From assembly GCF_018991925.1 (NCBI RefSeq), contig NW_024720711.1, positions 2,465,971 to 2,529,970 of the forward strand: 64,000 nucleotides of DNA, in the 5' to 3' direction. Each line of letters begins with the position of its first letter. Positions within the stretch are counted from its first letter, which is position 1. This document shows, piece by piece, positions 9,616 through 18,879 of the stretch. The notes under the pieces are model-generated. The model had not been told where the DNA came from and made no database searches. It saw nothing but the letters and a program-made list of their open reading frames with translations. The DNA comes from Homarus americanus (Eukaryota > Arthropoda > Malacostraca > Decapoda > Nephropidae). A program made the position numbers and the translations under genes.

Positions 9616-9646
9616 CAAGGTTAGGTTAGGTCAGGTCAGGTTAGTC
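9616..9646. repeat. Interstitial (TTAGG)n, inverted relative to 9413
   Basis: AAGGTTAGGTTAGGTCAGG and onward: TTAGG units with two C variants. With the block at 9413 it brackets about 160 bases of AT-rich sequence in inverted orientation. Confidence 0.88.
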
Positions 9647-9734
9647 TCATTAATCACCAGTAGTTTTGTGATGGTTTTTGACTAATGTTGTGGAGAGTTG
9701 GTAAGAGCAGACAACTATAATGATAAGAAAAACA

Positions 9735-9735
<1 letters not shown>

Positions 9736-9824
<89 letters not shown>

Positions 9825-9844
9825 GTAATAATAATAATAATAAT
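9736..9844. repeat. (AAT)n microsatellite
   Basis: About 35 AAT units with two interruptions. Confidence 0.97.
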
Positions 9845-10300
9845 TCATGTAACGTAACAATTTCTACAACTCACACTTAACAATAACCAACAATATTGCC
9901 TTATAAAAAATAATATATTCCTTTATAAAAAAATAATGACCTTAATTAATTGACCTTAATTAACCCTGGGGACCTTCAATCTAACGTAAAACATAATTAA
10001 CCCACTAACTCAATTTTATACACAAACTGTCACTGAAAAATATAATTCCATTATTAAAAACATTATAAATATTATCTATCAGGTGGATTAAAATGATCGT
10101 GGATGCTTCTATCATTATGCAAATTAGTCAGGTAATATATCCTATTAAACAAAGTGCTCTGTGATAATATCTCTCGTCAACCTAAATCAATTTTTTTGTA
10201 TAACGTCTCTTATTTACTCTCTAACTTGGTATAATGAATGCGTCCCTTATGTAAACAGACACATACAGTACATACACTAACACATCTCACATAAAGAAAC
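9845..10300. other. AT-rich sequence, nothing recognised
   Basis: This stretch has low complexity in composition but is not tandem. No exon-like or repeat structure is visible. Confidence 0.5.
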
Positions 10301-10302
10301 AC

Positions 10303-10365
10303 GTACGTACTACTACTTTGCTGTCACTCAGAATCGATGACGATCATCCAGCTATGATATAATTA
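10303..10365. repeat. Dispersed repeat copy (shared with about 35101-35190)
   Basis: The string ACTACTACTTTG...TCAGAATCGATGACGATCATCCAGC resembles CTACTATTTT...TCGGAATCGAGTATGATGATCATCCAGC at 35143-35180. Both follow (CTA) triplets, so they look like two diverged copies of one interspersed element. The family is not identified. Confidence 0.5.
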
Positions 10366-10840
10366 TACGAGTTATTAAGGATGTCACCTTCATTGGTGAG
10401 CTCTGAGGTGACTCGAGAGGCCGATACGGGATCGGCCGGGTCGTCCACAGATACACATGCAAATACAAAAACCCAAAGACTACCTCATCGCCGTAGACAT
10501 GTACTGGGGGTTGCCAGAGGTTCTATTTCTCTACTAATTTTGTTTTTCTTCAGATAATTTATAATCTCTCAAGATATTTGTAAGATCTGGGGAAAATGTC
10601 ATAATTTTTTTTACAAAAGTATATAATTTTTCATCACATTTCCAAAGATTGTTTAGTGATTTACACTTCATAATTGTCTTTCTGTTTAATATCGTCGTTA
10701 ATATAATTTTTGTCAACTTTTCACATTTTTTTTCCTTAATATTGTCATCAACATCAAACGTGGATTTTGTGTGAATTAATTAAAATATAAATAATACCTT
10801 TTGGTTGTCCTCTGAACACATCTGGCCGTCTAATATTTTA

Positions 10841-10921
10841 TACAGGGTCATCAAAAAACAATACTCAGATTTAAAATGGTTATATGTTTAAGTCTATACG
10901 TTTTATTTTGATGACCCCGTA
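10841..10921. mobile_element. 81-bp foldback element, mariner-like MITE
   Basis: The ends TACAGGGTCATCAAAA (10841-10856) and TTTTGATGACCCCGTA (10906-10921) are inverted repeats matching at 15 of 16 positions. They begin and end in TA, as expected for a TA target duplication, and enclose 49 AT-rich bases. The TACAGGGT start recalls Tc1/mariner-type terminal repeats. There is no coding capacity. Confidence 0.65.
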
Positions 10922-10954
10922 CATAAGCCAACGATTTGTTGATCACACTGTTTT

Positions 10955-11162
10955 GCTGTCACAGAATATTGCTCAGTATCTCACCTGTCACAGAATATTG
11001 CTCAGTATCTCACCTGTCACAGAATATTGCTCAGTATCTCACCTGTCACAGAGTATTGCTCAGTATCTCATCTGTCACAGAATATTGCTCAGTATCTCAA
11101 CTGTCACAGAATATTGCTCAGTATCTCAACTGTCACAGAATATTGCTCAGTATCTCACCTAC
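10955..11162. repeat. 29-bp minisatellite (core ACAGAATATTGCTCAGTATC)
   Basis: Seven copies, almost identical apart from single substitutions (GAATATT/GAGTATT, ACCTG/AACTG). Confidence 0.96.
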
Positions 11163-11294
11163 AACAGTTTAAAGGTAAATAATAAACATCAACGTGCATC
11201 ACCTCTGAAATATTCACAGGAACAAAACCGAACTCTGTGTTATATTCTGAAGGCACGAGACAAGACAATAGGATGTAACACTTCCAAAATGTTT

Positions 11295-11570
11295 TAAGAG
11301 TCAAATGTTTCAAATCAAGAATGTTTAGAATCGTGTGTATAGTATTAAGAGTGTTTATGATCGTGTGTTTAGTATGAAGTGTGTTTAGAATCGTGTGTAT
11401 AATATCAGGAGTGTTTATAATCGTGTGTATAGTATCAAGAGTGTTTAAAGACAAGATTGTTTAGAATCAATTGTGTTTAGTATCAAGTGTGTTTAGAATC
11501 AAGAGTGTTTAGAATCAAATGTGTTTAGAATCAATATTTTAGTATCAAAGTGTGTAGAATGATGTGTTTT
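11295..11570. repeat. Degenerate GTGTTTAGAATC minisatellite
   Basis: Irregular repeats of GTGTTTAGAATCGTGTGTAT and AGTATCAAGAGTGTTTA, period about 20-30 bases, decaying to the right. Confidence 0.85.
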
Positions 11571-11606
11571 TAAAGTCAAGAGTGAGTAGAATCAAGTAGT
11601 GACTTT

Positions 11607-11607
<1 letters not shown>

Positions 11608-11655
<48 letters not shown>

Positions 11656-11790
11656 GATTACATTGAGAGAGAAAGAGAGAGAAGTGATTACATTGAGAAG
11701 AAGAGAAATATAAATTGAGAGAGAATTGATCACCTTCGAGAGGTAGAAAAGGTAGGGGAGAGAGAGAGGGAGAGAGAGTGGTCACGTAGG
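11608..11790. repeat. (GA)n tract and GA-rich flank
   Basis: About 22 GA units, then two copies of a GAGGTGATTACATTGAGAGA segment and further GA-rich sequence. Confidence 0.92.
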
Positions 11791-11909
11791 AATAAGTTTG
11801 AGAGCTCCGTGGCCGTCCCTAACAAATACGTGACTCACACCAGTTCCTGTTGTGTCTTGTGCTAGCTCTCTCTCTCTCTCTACTCTTTATTCTGAAACAC
11901 ATTAAAGGT

Positions 11910-12200
11910 CCAAGACATGCCTGGTACAAGACATGACCTGGTACAAGACATGACCTGGTACAAGACATGCCTGATACAAGACATGACCTGGTACAAGACA
12001 TGACCTGGTACAAGACATGACCTGGTACAAGACATGACCTGATATAAGACATGACTTGGTATAAAACATGACGTGGTACAAGCCATGACCTGGTACTAGA
12101 CATGACCTGGTATAAGACATGACGTGGTATAAGGCATGACCTGGTACAAGACGTGACGTGGTACAAGACGTGATCTGGTACAAGAAATGACCTGGTAGTC
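11910..12200. repeat. 17-bp minisatellite (ACATGACCTGGTACAAG)
   Basis: About seventeen copies with point variants (GACGTGG, GATATAAG). Seventeen is not a multiple of three, so the peptide repeat cycles through all frames. Confidence 0.95.
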
Positions 12201-12409
12201 TCCCTAAAATTCATGAGGATAATGAAAGAACTGTCCAGGACATAATTACTCAACTTGGTCCACTATTTATCTATTTTGGGCCACTTGGGGGTTATGGCTT
12301 AACTTTGCCTCTCTCTCAACGTGACCACTGCTTACAGCCCCCCCGCCCCCCTTGCTCTACCTGAGATGATTAATTAACTTCCAGGTATTCTCCAGCTGAA
12401 CCTGTACTG

Positions 12410-12720
12410 TGTCTGGTGTTGTTGTTGTTGGTGAGGCCTCGGTGGGATGTTTGGGCAGAGGGTGGACGAATCGGGGTAAGAAGGCCTGTCGGGGTGGAGT
12501 GGGAGGGAGGGTCGGGGCAGGCTAGTGAAGCAAGCTTGTGGGGTGACGGGGTGAAACGGGACGAAGAGGAATGGCCGGGTGGAACGGCAGGGCAGTTTTG
12601 TGAGACGAGGCGGGGCGGGGTGAAGCGGGGCGAGCAACAAACACTCGCCAAAAGTTCAGCTGGCGGGGGCGATGTTGCTCGTCTTCTGTTTATCTTTCAT
12701 TAACGGCGAGCAACAGTAAA
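12410..12720. other. GC- and CpG-rich stretch with G-box words
   Basis: This is the most CpG-rich stretch of the window. It has repeated GGGGTGA, ACGGGACGA and GAGGCGGGGCGGGG words, and GGCGAGCAACA occurs twice (about 12628 and 12704). It could be a CpG-island-like promoter or a decayed GC-rich tandem repeat. The roughly 90-residue frames on both strands have no recognisable domain. Confidence 0.45.
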
Positions 12721-12812
12721 GCAATGGCGGGATGGAAGATCAACGCTAACACTGGCTTGCAACAACAGGCATTTGGGTCCAGGTGGCGGAGTGAGGGGGA
12801 TGATTTTGTTTA

Positions 12813-12814
<2 letters not shown>

Positions 12815-12905
<91 letters not shown>
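12815..12905. repeat. (GT)n-(AG)n compound microsatellite
   Basis: About 22 GT units are directly followed by about 21 AG units. Confidence 0.96.
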
Positions 12906-12910
<5 letters not shown>

Positions 12911-13089
12911 CCTTAGCGCTCTGCCAGTAACATATAGCGTGTGTCATTAGGCTAATTGTTTATACTTAGGTTCCAATAATAACGTCGGCTCAGTCATTAG
13001 TCATTGCTAATTATTACGTCAACTAACGACTTAATTGCACAGACAGACATACAGGGGTGAAAATAACCTAACATAATCAGATTGTGATG

Positions 13090-13200
13090 TACTGTATACC
13101 AAATGTAGTGGACCAGGGTGTAGTTTAAGATACACTATGTATACTCTGGGTGTAGGTTAAGACACACTATGTATACTCTGGGTGTAGGTTGATGATACTG
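13090..13200. repeat. 32-bp minisatellite, 3 copies
   Basis: Three copies of a unit containing GGTGTAGGTTAAGACACACT and ATGTATACTCTG, the first degenerate. Confidence 0.85.
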
Positions 13201-13251
13201 CATTATTCTCTACAGTATATTTATCTGTGGGTCTTGTATTTTCTCTAAAGT

Positions 13252-13545
13252 TAATACGTGATTGGCTAACAGTTTCTTCTAATAACTATTGTGATTGGTT
13301 GCTCCTGTATAAATCTCAACGCTGATTGGCTGATGGAGGCCTTTCATCAATGTTGCCATATATTATGCCTGGAAAGAATCTTGACGTTTATTGGCTGAAT
13401 GAGGCCTCTTATCAGCGTTGCCATATGTTTGTCCTTTGTAAAATCGTGTTGTTGATTGGTTAAGCACGGCCTCACACCGATGTTGTCATAACCTGCGCTT
13501 CTATAAATCTAAGCGTTGATTGGCTGACAGTGCTCTCTCCCCGGT
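13252..13545. repeat. About 60-bp degenerate minisatellite with CTGATTGGCT cores
   Basis: Six ATTGG cores (GTGATTGGCTAA, GTGATTGGTTGC, GCTGATTGGCTGA, TTTATTGGCTGAA, GTTGATTGGTTAA, GTTGATTGGCTGA) recur about every 40-65 bases. From the third copy on, each is followed by GAGGCC-like and GTTGCCATAT-like words. Similarity outside the cores shows a decayed tandem array. The CCAAT box plus GTTGCC half X-box pairing is notable. Confidence 0.75.
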
Positions 13546-13681
13546 GTTGCCACTTCACTGAAAATCGACCTTAATCCTCCCAAACCAAAACATATTAAGT
13601 TTGAGATTCCAATTTCACGCAGTATTCAGGTACAACTCTCCCTCGTGCAGACAGTTCCGGCTTCCTCTTGGTTATACGAGC

Positions 13682-13683
<2 letters not shown>

Positions 13684-13731
<48 letters not shown>
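13684..13731. repeat. (GT)n microsatellite
   Basis: About 23 GT units. Confidence 0.97.
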
Positions 13732-13828
13732 CTTTAAATACGTTTTCACTCTTACAATGGTTGTGTGAGAGTGGCTTTAGTAGGAGGGAGTGTGTGTGTT
13801 GGGAGTGCAATGAGTGTATGTTCAGCAT

Positions 13829-13852
13829 CTCTCTCTCTCTCTCTCTCTCTCA
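13829..13852. repeat. (CT)n microsatellite
   Basis: Eleven CT units. Confidence 0.9.
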
Positions 13853-14027
13853 TAAACACCTTTCGTACATATATAAGTAGTCTTTTTGTCTCACTCTGTA
13901 GAAATAGGAAGTTATGGTAAATATATGCATACAAATATACCAGTGTACAATAAAGGTGAACTACAACGGATAAGACGACTTTTTTCTATACACGATTGTA
14001 CCAGTCTATTACGGATGTGTATACCAT

Positions 14028-14250
14028 TCTAACTGTAAACTGTACTGACTGTGAACTGTACTGACTGTCAACTGCACTGACTGTGAACTGTACTGTCTGT
14101 CAACTGTACTGACTGTCAACTGCACTGACTGTGAACTGTACTGTCTGTCAACTGTACTGACTGTGAACTGTACTGTCTGTCAACTGCACTGACTGTGAAC
14201 TGGACAAACTGTGAACTGTACTGTCTGTCAACTGCCCTGACTGTGAACGA
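14028..14250. repeat. 16-bp minisatellite (AACTGTACTGACTGTG)
   Basis: About thirteen copies alternating GTGAAC/GTCAAC and GTACTG/GCACTG variants. Confidence 0.94.
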
Positions 14251-14280
14251 TAGAACTTATATATTCTTTCTATGTTGCAG

Positions 14281-14309
14281 GTGTGTGGGAGGCGTGGGGC
14301 TGGCAGCAG
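14281..14309 (+). CDS. Candidate 29-nt microexon
   Basis: A pyrimidine-rich acceptor (ATTCTTTCTATGTTGCAG|GTG) and a strong donor (GGCAGCAG|GTAAGG) bracket 29 bases. All three frames are open; one reads VWEAWGWQQ to the donor. No neighbour exon could be linked. A purine-rich tract follows directly. The support is splice-site quality only. Confidence 0.3.
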
Positions 14310-14364
14310 GTAAGGGGCGCCGAGGCTCTGGTTGCTGGGTAACCTTCCCTCAGCCGGACACCAC

Positions 14365-14695
14365 GAAACGGAGGGAGGGAGGCAAGGAAGCAGAGAGGAA
14401 GGGAGGTAAGAGCAGGGGAGAGGGAGGAGGGAGAGAAGTAAGGAAGGAGGGCGGGAAGAAAGGAAGGAGAGAGGGGGAGAAAGGAAGGAGAGAGGTGGGA
14501 GGAATAACGGAAGAAGAGCGGGGAGGGAGGGAGGAAGGAAGGAAGGAAAGAGAGGCGACGGAGGAAAGGTGGGTGGAAGAGAAGAAGGGAAGAAAGAAAG
14601 GAGGGAGAAGAGAAGGGAGGGGGTGTGATTGGAAGAGTAGAAAGGAGAGAGGGTTCAAGACGAGAGTAAAAGAGAACAGGAAGGTCGGGTAGAGA
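14365..14695. repeat. Purine-rich GGA/GAAG tract
   Basis: Nearly pure A/G on the plus strand, in GGAAGGA and GGGAGG words. Confidence 0.9.
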
Positions 14696-15600
14696 GAAGG
14701 ATCCACTAGACATAATAATGTCAAGTAAGCAAAAAACAGCTGACTAACGTTCGTGATGTTGTTGTTATTATGGTCATTACGGTGTCTGACTTAACTTGTT
14801 ATGTGTGTATGTTGTAGTTTTGTGAATGGTTAACTATTATTATTAGGTAAATTTAAGACTGTCTGTAAATGTCTATTATTTTATTGCAATTACGCTTTTT
14901 CATATTTCTTATTAGCATACGTTGATTCTTTGCCATCTGATTGGTCGAGAGGATGACAAGTGAGAGACAAGGTTAAAGGTGAAAGATATTATAGATGAAA
15001 TACATCAATATTGATCTTCGGTTTTGTTATAGATGCTATAACGTCACTAGAGTAAGCTGGGGGTGATTGTAAGGTTTGATTGTCGTGATCTGGATTCCTT
15101 TTGTTGGTCTCTAAGCTTAGATTGAACTGGTACACTATCGAGGTTTGGTCACGGGACAGTCATTATATAGTATACTCGTCGGTCATAAGGGCGTCACATA
15201 TCACACACACACACACAGGGTCAGAAGTCAATGGAAGGAGAGGAAAAAGTGCCCCCCTTCCTGCTGCCTTTCCTCCCACCTTTATTGAAGCAAAAGATAC
15301 GATGCTCAGCCACCTCCATATAAAGAACCTGGCTACTGTAATGACGAAACATAAACGAGAAAAAAGCCAAAGTCCTGAGAGCTAGAACTTAAATTACTAG
15401 TATAAAAGATCAACAAAGAATTCTTAAATACAGCATAACTGGTTGAGCCCGGATACTTTTACTCTCCTACTTTCCTTCAAATTTCACCCTCATTTACCTT
15501 CCCCTAAAACCCACCACCCCCCCCCCTCCCCCTCCCCCACCATCCACCCTCTCACCCAACAGCAAGCAATAGCCCTTTATTCTTATTACAGGCATCAAGT
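14696..15600. other. No gene recognised
   Basis: Mixed AT-rich sequence with a short CA run at 15202-15216 and a C-rich stretch at 15515-15540. I see no exon or element. Confidence 0.5.
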
Positions 15601-15604
15601 CAAG

Positions 15605-15880
15605 TAAAGACCCCCTCCCCTCAGTGCCCCTCCCAATGCCCCTCCCTCAGTGCCCCCTCCTTCAGTGTCCCCTCCCTCAGTGCCCCCTCCCTTCAATGCC
15701 CACCTCCCTCAGTGCCCCCTCAAGTGCCCCCTCCCTCAGTGCTCCCTCCCCTCAGTGCCCCCCTCCTTCAATGCCCCTCCCTCAGTGCCCTTCCCTCAGT
15801 ACCCTTACCATTGGTGCCCCCTCCGTCCCGTTAGTGCCCCCCTCCCCTCAATACCCCCTTCCTCCCCTCGGCACCATTAA
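15605..15880. repeat. Minisatellite of CAGTGCCCCTCCCT units
   Basis: About twenty units of 12-18 bases, each with a CAGTGCCC or CAATGCCC core and variable C/T runs. Length variation is mostly in homopolymer C. Confidence 0.92.
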
Positions 15881-15929
15881 ACCCACCAAATGTACCAATA
15901 AACTGGACAAGCATCAGTTCCAACAAATT

Positions 15930-16012
15930 GTCGGATCTGGGAGTCGAACCCACGTCCCCAGGGTGAAGCAGTCGACATGCATAATTCATGGGTTCACTTG
16001 GCTAACTTGAAG
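15930..16012 (-). mobile_element. tRNA-derived SINE body
   Basis: On the minus strand an A-box-like TTAGCCAAGTGAACC (15991-16004) is followed about 45 bases later by a perfect-looking B box, GGGTTCGACTCCC (15939-15951). That is the internal RNA polymerase III promoter layout. No CCA-ready acceptor pairing or clean anticodon arm is seen, so this is a tRNA-derived SINE or tRNA pseudogene rather than a working tRNA. Confidence 0.6.
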
Positions 16013-16129
16013 CCTCTGTTCTCGCGTATATAACTGGGATTTAATGTACAAGTGTTTCCACATATTCAAAGGCGTGTGTGATAATGTGTGTTTTGTGTAC
16101 ATATGGTGGTCTCAGTGTTGCTTAGTTAG

Positions 16130-16315
16130 GTTTTATTAGGGAAAGGCTTGGGCTAGGTTTGGTTGAGATAAAGTTAGGTTTGTTTGTTAAGGTTTAGGTT
16201 AGGTTAATTTAGGATTAGGGCAGTTTAGGTTTGAGGTTGGTTAAATTCGGTTAATTTAGGTTATGTTAAATTAGCTAAGTATAGATTAATTTAAGTTAGG
16301 TTAGGTTAGTTACCG
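16130..16315. repeat. Degenerate interstitial (TTAGG)n
   Basis: Words TTAGGTT, GGTTTAGGTTAGG and GTTAATTTAGG, oriented TTAGG on plus. A CCTAA-oriented block follows 450 bases later. Confidence 0.85.
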
Positions 16316-16768
16316 GGTCAGAATCACAGGTTATAGTGATGAAAGGATAATCTATTCACCTCTAAAGCCGATGATATTAAAGTAAACCATCTGTGCGAGG
16401 GAAAAATGCCTTCACCTCTGAGCTCTGGATGATGACTTTGTTTTGAAACTATTAAAGAGTCCAAATAAGCCAGATTATCATCCCCGATTAAGATGAGGGG
16501 ATTACCTTGTCGTGATGTTTGCCGTCGTAAATGACAGGTCGAGTTCCAGTAAGGCGGGGGAAATGTAAATAAATAAATAAATAAAAGCAGACCCGCGCAG
16601 TTTCCCCTCCTCTGGGCTCCCGTTCTGTGTTGGTCGTGTCAGGACTAACTAGAGTGTTTTTAGTAGTCGTCTCAGGTTTAAGAAGCTGCCAGCACAGGAA
16701 GTTGTCCAGACTAAATAGAGAAGCTGTGAGCGAGCGAGTGAGTGAGATTTATATCAGAGAGATTGTGG
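16316..16768. other. No gene recognised; short (AAAT)n
   Basis: It contains (AAAT) units at 16567-16585 preceded by a weak B-box-like CAGGTCGAGTTCC (about 16537), possibly a decayed SINE tail. Nothing else is supported. Confidence 0.4.
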
Positions 16769-16769
16769 A

Positions 16770-16906
16770 TTAACCTAACTAGCTTAACCTTCATCTAACC
16801 TAACTTAAAACCCAATGTAACTTAAGATAAGCTGATCTACCCGACCATAAGCTAACCTAATCTAGTCTTATTATAACCTAACCTAACCTAACCTAACCTA
16901 ACCTAC
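16770..16906. repeat. Interstitial (CCTAA)n
   Basis: A degenerate left half and a perfect right half (AACCTAACCT repeats at about 16876-16904). Confidence 0.9.
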
Positions 16907-16933
16907 CAAGTGTTACTTTTCGTCTGTTCTGGC

Positions 16934-17015
16934 CTTCCTATCGTGGCCCTCCTCCCCTTCTCTCTCCTCTCCTCCGCCCTCCCCTTCTCTCTCCTCTCCT
17001 CCGCCCTCCACTCCC
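16934..17015. repeat. Duplicated CCTCCGCCCTCCCCTTCTCT pyrimidine segment
   Basis: Two direct copies of a roughly 33-base pyrimidine-rich segment (TTCTCTCCTCTCCTCCGCCC core). The unit is related in composition to the 51-bp array at 23373. Confidence 0.75.
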
Positions 17016-17236
17016 CCTGTAAACAAACGATGAGAAAGTTTACACGCAAGGCAAACACGGCTGTAGACAAGCACCCACAAGCACTGGAGCGTTGACGATG
17101 TTTGCAGACGAGGGTAAACAAGATTGTCTATAGGTGATGAGTGATCTGTTTGGCCAATACTCTGTGATATGGAAATTTCTGCAACGACAAGTGCAAACCA
17201 ATGATTTGTTGATACTGCAGCCCTGAATACACACAC

Positions 17237-17300
17237 ACTCTCTCTCTCTCTCTCTCTCTCTCTCTTGCTCCCTTTATATCTATTTTCTCTCTTTTCTCAA

Positions 17301-17355
<55 letters not shown>

Positions 17356-17385
17356 TTATCTATCTATCTATCTAGCTATCTGTTT
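17237..17385. repeat. (CT)n followed by (TATC)n
   Basis: Thirteen CT units at 17237-17263 and about eighteen TATC units at 17302-17377 with TTTATC interruptions. Confidence 0.95.
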
Positions 17386-17411
17386 GTCCTTCTCTTTCCC
17401 TTTTTTCCTTG

Positions 17412-17765
17412 ACAGTGGTACTAGTGGTGGTGGCAACTCGAAATGGTGGGCGGGGTAGTAGTGCTCGTGGAGGTAGTGGTGGTGGTGGTGGTGGTTGTAG
17501 TAGTAATAGCTATGGTATCAGCAGGGTAGTAGTAGTAACAGTAGTGGTAGTGGTGGTAGTAGTGATAATTGTGGTCGCAGGAGTGACAGTAGTAACATTA
17601 GTGGTAGTAGTGGTAGTATAGTCAATTAGTTGTGGTAGCAGGAGTTCTGGTAGTTGCGGTAGCATGGGTATGGTAGTGATGGTAGGGGTAGTAGTAATAT
17701 TGGTTGTGGTGGTAGAAGTGATAGCAAGAGTCTGGTGGTAGTAGTTGTAGTAGTGGTAGTAATGG
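17412..17765. repeat. (GTA/GTG)n-rich imperfect microsatellite
   Basis: About 350 bases of GTAGTA, GTGGTGG and GGTAGTAG words. It abuts the retroelement fragment at 17790, and a similar tract resumes at 18375. Confidence 0.93.
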
Positions 17766-17789
17766 ACGGTGGGAATTTCCAACATATGA

Positions 17790-18268
17790 CTTCAAACACA
17801 TCCAACGAAGCCCGTGTTGACGTCAGTGCTTGAGGATTCTGGACGCGGAGACAGCGAGCCTGCTTCGACATCAGGATTTTTGATCCCATGGCCGCATGTC
17901 ACCGTAACATAGCTCTCTATGCTGAACACAGGAGGAACGAGAACGACAAGATAAGGGCATACGGGGAGAGAATTCAAAACGTTGATCAAGGCAGCTTCAC
18001 TCCTCTGGTGTTCACAACCACTGGTGGGATGGGACCAAGTGCAAGATGCTTCTACGCCAGACTCGCGGAGGTGCTACGCTAACAGAAGCAGCAGCCCTGA
18101 AGTTATGTTACAGCCTGGATGAGATGTCGACTGTCCTTCTCTCTCCTTAGGTCTGCTTTGCTCTGCCTCAGGGGAACGAGAGCATCCGTGCCAAAGCCGA
18201 CAACAGCTGCAGATATTGACTATGAGGCTACTGTCACTGAATGCCGTATAGATCTGTGGCTCAACTAA
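17790..18268 (+). mobile_element. C-terminal fragment of a retroelement polyprotein (pseudogene)
   Basis: One plus-strand frame carries, in order, NEARVDVSA, a stop, GFWTRRQRACFDIRIFDP, HRRNENDKIRAYGERIQN, QGSFTPLVFTTTGGMGP, and after a further gap WMRCRLSFSLLRSALLCLRG. This set (ARGFW, FDVRVF, FTPLVFSTTGGMG, RLRFSLLRS.L.CLRG) is one I recall from the C-termini of reverse-transcriptase-bearing proteins abundant in cnidarian, sponge and echinoderm genomes. The FDxR and downstream charged block could be a nuclease-type core, which is inference. Three stops break the frame: TGA where the family has Arg of ARGFW (CGA to TGA), TAA at 18080 and TGA 18 bases later. The parts before and after the last two stops stay in the same frame. 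The fragment is flanked on both sides by GTA/GTG microsatellite. It is dead and 5' truncated; the clade is not assigned. Confidence 0.7.
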
Positions 18269-18374
18269 CTCAACACAGATAGGATAGCTACTTATGGATT
18301 AGGATATTTAATATTCAGGTAATAAAATGGTGGCGAAGGTGTGGCTATTGGGGGAGGCTGGAGGCCAAGTTAAG

Positions 18375-18680
18375 TAAGGGTGGTAGTAGTAGTAATAGTA
18401 ATGGTGGTGGTAGTCGTAGTAGTGGTAGTATTAATGGTAGTAGTGGTAGTACTGGTGGTGGTCGGAGTAGTAAAGGTGGTAGTAGTAGTAGTAGTAGTAT
18501 TGGTGTAGTAGTACTGATTATGGTGATGTAAGTGGTAGCAAGTGTTTGGTAAAGGTGGTAATTGTGGTATTAGTAGATGTAATGGTGGTAATAGTAGTTG
18601 TAATAGGTATAATGGTGGCAGTAGTGGTAGCAGTGGTAGCTGGGATCTGGTAGAAGTCATGGTGACGGTGACAGTCTATA
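18375..18680. repeat. (GTA/GTG)n-rich imperfect microsatellite
   Basis: The same composition as 17412-17765, suggesting the retroelement fragment inserted into, or is bracketed by, one original tract. Confidence 0.92.
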
Positions 18681-18707
18681 TTAATAGATGCAAGCCGGAG
18701 GTGAATA

Positions 18708-18782
18708 TTTCTACCTCTCTACCTCTCCCCCCTCTCCTCCTCTCCCCCTCTCCTCTCCCTCTCTCTCTCTCTCTCTCTCACA
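18708..18782. repeat. Pyrimidine tract ending in (CT)n
   Basis: CCTCTCC words, then about 11 CT units and a short CA run. Confidence 0.9.
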
Positions 18783-18879
18783 CACACGCAGTGAAGAAGG
18801 GAAGGTAATGGACGTAAGGGAGGGAGGGAAGGTGAGGCAGTCTCTCTCTGACACACAAGAGACAGTTTTACCACCACCC

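Noticed and set aside
10955..11162. Regular 29-bp repeats resembling a CRISPR array
   Set aside because: There are no unique spacers. The units are contiguous tandem copies in eukaryotic DNA, and the same applies to every other array here.
12374..12703. 90-residue frames on both strands in GC-rich DNA
   Set aside because: No domain, no splice sites and repetitive GGGGTGA words. More likely a GC-rich regulatory or decayed repeat stretch.
15930..16012. Functional tRNA gene
   Set aside because: A and B boxes are present, but no paired acceptor stem, anticodon arm or pol III terminator of a real tRNA could be made out. A SINE body fits better.
17888..18082. Short independent gene of 64 codons
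   Set aside because: Its ATG is internal to a longer decayed retroelement frame that continues on both sides of the stops.
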